Source of the DNA: Legionellaceae bacterium
GTDB taxonomy: Bacteria; Pseudomonadota; Gammaproteobacteria; Legionellales; Legionellaceae
Direction of reading: 5' to 3'
DNA length: 9,908 bases
Assembly: GCA_947470005.1 (NCBI GenBank)
Contig: CANISA010000036.1
Span: forward strand, 1 to 9,908
Part shown: positions 8,601-9,908 of the stretch, in pieces
Numbering within the stretch: the stretch's first letter is position 1
Layout of the letters: each line of letters opens with the position of its first letter
The notes under the pieces: generated by a model
What the model was told of the DNA's origin: nothing
The model's input: the letters and a program-made list of their open reading frames with translations, nothing else
Databases searched by the model: none
Made by a program: the position numbers and the translations under genes

Positions 8601-9034
8601 TCACAGGCTTTAAAATCAGCATGTGCTGGTTTTTCACTACTTGTATCCCACGCTTTATAAATTAAAGCAGCGCAACTGGCACCAATAACGGCGGAAAATC
8701 CTCCTTGCACGGCCGTCTTTGCACCCATCAGATCGGCCGATGGGACGCGCTGTTCCCCGGCGAAAATAAGACCACCTATTCCCATGCCCAGAAGTGCTGA
8801 AAATGCACCACGGCCCGCTTTTTCAGCAGCTGATGGACCTTTAATGGCTTCATCCAGGTCATTTTTTTCTAGTGCGCGGTAACTTTTTATATAGGAAAGG
8901 TAACGATCAATGAGCGATTTTTTATTTTCTGTACCCGCGATGCCTAGGTAGGTCACCATGTGCGCTTCTAGGTATTTTTTATGATTTTTTTTGATAATAT
9001 TGAAATATTCATCCGTTGTTCGTTTTTTGAACAT
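5663..9034 (-). CDS. Large membrane-associated protein of unknown function (1123 aa); candidate effector
   Basis: I do not recognise an enzyme family. The ATG at 9032-9034 has GAAAGGA seven bases upstream. Residues 1-60 are a Lys-rich helical head without a signal peptide. Two Gly/Ala-rich hydrophobic segments follow at about 76-94 (GAFSALLGMGIGGLIFAGE) and 107-126. After a soluble, charged stretch, a strong hydrophobic hairpin spans about 295-347 (FDFLAGLITGSIAVGVSAL, then ILFIPVFALISIAIVSASL), probably two transmembrane helices. Residues 360-895 are mostly helical and soluble. Residues 898-934 form a Pro/Ala/Val linker (TPAPAPHQPAPEL), followed by a helical tail. The last 65 residues contain a compact module (AARTLRAALDKLNKGEQLEK, then FSNELYVTNKHLHDIIIK) that resembles, from memory only, short helical modules found at the ends of some Legionella effectors. 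The C-terminus is rich in small and polar residues and ends hydrophobic (SASTAAISAL). A host-membrane effector is a reasonable inference; a self-immunity or envelope protein is an alternative. It reads in the same direction as miaE, 79 bases downstream of it. Confidence 0.9.
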   Translation of the reverse strand: MFKKRTTDEYFNIIKKNHKKYLEAHMVTYLGIAGTENKKSLIDRYLSYIKSYRALEKNDLDEAIKGPSAAEKAGRGAFSALLGMGIGGLIFAGEQRVPSADLMGAKTAVQGGFSAVIGASCAALIYKAWDTSSEKPAHADFKACEEEMKKAGFTSEKYAGLSEDLVKLFYFRECLLLGHEDKSKISMRTAFKNKYYSSKNTDIFDDQDFNLSIEVYFLEQLNELFTQSFQSIYQTHDKEIQDEKQEPSFIRWFHRHFGSSKNQQQFTQQMQVTFINECIHFLEKEMSQPSFMGQYLFLFDFLAGLITGSIAVGVSALTILFIPVFALISIAIVSASLAAISAHLIITRTDSLYYQRDKGNREGIHTAIQSITNEQKRLSTSLQQVVVTTGRDLTALKKYEENNDSSFLKFFRGEDQKRIALGSVRGWIREFASRFNESKAIEIDLSERVKTMISDAHDQTESLQTALHTLMSSTPHVPSTLERMESSITHTPSASEILTQFITDTKDYLKHPENAAFIKTFEAVQKIKEQVLEIVGNVPHTQPDKALPDALINFYKTSVSEGGLGGLMSDLDQVRRLAPVVTNHLAADATHPYHCFLELAFAIHLKLNASPHAEFILQGDSLYRKMLGFPPEHDVRIEDKINAANIQDYLNQSFDFLCSLNQYETNVNWDTPFQNHDQFILYRMLFVKQLANLIDPNNTHVDKLVVDDIKAFVRLKLNSNPDIAFDDILHQALLITSETDDETINDRLGNPRSLTALSYIADAVRVNIAYMSTSLSPQKLINFEASHFLNKGSDRTILGYNASGNLIPEFSDHFYRKIQETIATTTAFMATIKTHSLLQQTGTVRIYTQVVLNEIAGINQQITVLMSLPIDPSVPFNRQSLQASILALDAFKNTLTASIPVVVPLVAPSIAPNVIIEPAAITPAPAPHQPAPELQSVHHEITQALTTVIAVTQEILHAPEQLLEVVTHLLNPNHHAVVSDASLIAPPNDSTHLTQPLLAQIQPLTSTVHQLFIQDLDTFILRQEAKQTQEQKPSSFPFFCRKQILPDQLGPYHHHSRSAKLSAARTLRAALDKLNKGEQLEKPHDFSNELYVTNKHLHDIIIKHGHQNLNSLFSASTAAISAL

Positions 9035-9041
9035 TATAGAG

Positions 9042-9048
9042 TCCTTTC
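9042..9048 (-). promoter_or_regulatory. Ribosome binding site of the 1123-aa gene
   Basis: On the minus strand GAAAGGA stands seven bases before the ATG at 9032-9034, which fixes the start. No convincing -35/-10 pair was found in the 79 bases back to miaE, so the promoter may be degenerate, lie within the 3' end of miaE, or depend on an activator. Confidence 0.7.
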
Positions 9049-9097
9049 AACACGTTGCATTGACTTCGGGTTTAATTCATTCATTGACGAACAAGCC

Positions 9098-9109
9098 ACG
9101 ATACATCGT
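9098..9109. repeat. Short inverted repeat downstream of miaE
   Basis: ACGAT and ATCGT flank two bases, giving a 12-base near-palindrome just past the miaE stop codon. There is no U-tract after it, so it is weak as a terminator; it could be an operator half-site pair for the next gene or chance. Confidence 0.25.
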
Positions 9110-9113
9110 AATC

Positions 9114-9770
9114 TTAATTATCAATAGACTCTAGTGTTTTCTTTACGGCAGTGGGAATGCCACCATGGAAGCGGAAGACAAGATCATGGGAATGGATGAG
9201 CTCTTTCTCAAGATCTAGAAATTGGTTGATCCGGTTATCAATAGGCTCATGGCTATAAAGCTTGGCTAAATGCAAGTAATCTTGAAAATGCCTCGCTTCT
9301 GCCTTGACTAATGAGGCGTAAAACCGAGCCAATACCCTATCGTCTAGTTCAGGCACTAACGCATGAAAACGTTCACAAGAACGCGCTTCAATAATAGCGC
9401 CGACAATAAGCTCGTCCGTTAAACGAGCATGAAAATCGGTCTTGGATATCTCTTTATGCAATCGTTGTGCGTAGATGGATGGTTTTAAGGGCACAAAGGC
9501 AATATGCCTGCTATTCAAGTGCTGAATCACTTTTTCAAAATGCAACAGCTCTTCTCGTGCCAGAGGAGACATGACGGCGATCAGTTCCTGTTTTTTTGTG
9601 TACTTGCTAATAAAATTAAGCGCCGTTGTCGCGGCTTTACGTTCACAATGCGCATGATCAACCAACAAGGTTGGTACCTGCTGAACAGCACAGGCTAACC
9701 ATGCGTCAGGTGTTGGTGTATGAAGAAAATCGAGGACGGCGTGTAGATCATTCGGGGCGGATTTTAACAT
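9114..9770 (-). CDS. miaE: MiaE, tRNA 2-methylthio-N6-isopentenyladenosine-37 hydroxylase
   Basis: MiaE is an oxygen-dependent non-haem diiron enzyme that hydroxylates ms2i6A to ms2io6A at position 37 of tRNAs reading U-starting codons; it acts in the cytoplasm after MiaA and MiaB. The 218-residue chain is a ferritin-like helical bundle, and all expected iron ligands are visible: Glu43 in DHAHCERKAA, Glu74 and His77 in the EELLH motif, Glu128 in IIEARSCERF, and Glu158 with His161 in KAEARHF. The opening VLDFLHTPTPDAWL matches the family N-terminus. The length suits the longer, Pseudomonas-like MiaE proteins, so the gene seems intact. The ATG at 9768-9770 has only a poor Shine-Dalgarno sequence, but the protein alignment from memory supports it. 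It lies 36 bases downstream of the YbjQ-family gene on the same strand, so the two probably share a transcript. Confidence 0.95.
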   Translation of the reverse strand: MLKSAPNDLHAVLDFLHTPTPDAWLACAVQQVPTLLVDHAHCERKAATTALNFISKYTKKQELIAVMSPLAREELLHFEKVIQHLNSRHIAFVPLKPSIYAQRLHKEISKTDFHARLTDELIVGAIIEARSCERFHALVPELDDRVLARFYASLVKAEARHFQDYLHLAKLYSHEPIDNRINQFLDLEKELIHSHDLVFRFHGGIPTAVKKTLESIDN

Positions 9771-9806
9771 AAATAGTCGCTATATGTGTATTAATTTTAC
9801 TTTTCT

Positions 9807-9908
9807 CTATAGAAAAACAGCCGTTCCATAACATAAAACCTCTGTTCCGGCTTGCCCAATATCCGTCGCATCATACCGCATGCAAAGGATGGCGTTGGTG
9901 GTGGTGAC
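9807..9908 (-). CDS. YbjQ/UPF0145 family protein, C-terminal end only
   Basis: The minus-strand frame from the window edge reads 33 codons to a TAG at 9807-9809. It ends [20 protein letters not shown] followed by LCYGTAVFL. The [10 protein letters not shown]...[10 protein letters not shown] pattern is the typical C-terminal signature of the YbjQ (UPF0145, once called heavy-metal-binding) family, small cytoplasmic proteins of about 105 residues that assemble as pentamers and whose role is not settled. About two thirds of the gene, including its start and promoter, lies beyond the window. The usual Val-Val-Gly or Val-Ile-Gly before MRYD is Ile-Leu-Cys here, a small departure. Its spacing from miaE suggests a two-gene operon. 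Confidence 0.88.
   Translation of the reverse strand, partial: VTTTNAILCMRYDATDIGQAGTEVLCYGTAVFL

Noticed and set aside
5663..9034. IcmF/TssM-like or Tc-toxin-like identity for the 1123-aa protein
   Set aside because: Its size and membrane segments suggest it superficially, but there is no Walker A motif, no repeat structure and no secretion-system neighbour.
9504..9698. Plus-strand 64-codon open frame opposite miaE
   Set aside because: It lies inside the well-supported miaE gene and has no features of its own.

Overview
The window looks like part of a gammaproteobacterial chromosome. The left end holds the C-terminal half of a RelA-type (not SpoT-type) stringent-response enzyme. The right end holds a complete MiaE-type tRNA hydroxylase and the tail of a YbjQ/UPF0145 protein. 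The moderate-to-low GC content, together with two very large, poorly recognisable, mostly helical proteins lying between these core genes, suggests an intracellular or protist-associated lineage such as Legionellales (Legionella, Coxiella, Rickettsiella or Aquicella relatives). That assignment is inference from gene style; no taxonomic marker in the window settles it.

Layout: (1) 2-1093, plus strand, relA 3' part with TGS, helical, zinc-finger and ACT domains. (2) 1148-4969, minus strand, a 1273-residue protein without clear transmembrane segments, starting at TTG behind a strong Shine-Dalgarno sequence and ending in a very acidic tail. (3) 4970-5190, a 221-base spacer with a good promoter for gene (2) and two inverted repeats. 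(4) 5191-5595, minus strand, a 134-residue exported small protein. (5) 5663-9034, minus strand, a 1123-residue protein with several hydrophobic membrane segments and a Pro/Ala-rich linker. (6) 9114-9770, minus strand, miaE with all expected diiron ligands. (7) 9807-9908, minus strand, the last 33 codons of a YbjQ-family protein, probably co-transcribed with miaE.

The conserved genes serve housekeeping roles: (p)ppGpp alarmone control and tRNA position-37 modification. The roughly 8 kb between them is an accessory block of three same-strand genes of unknown function. The best reading is a small cargo region coding for two candidate secreted (Dot/Icm type IV-like) effectors and one periplasmic or secreted protein. 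This rests on protein size, architecture and C-terminal composition, not on a recognised catalytic domain. No transposase, tRNA, CRISPR array or phage gene was found.
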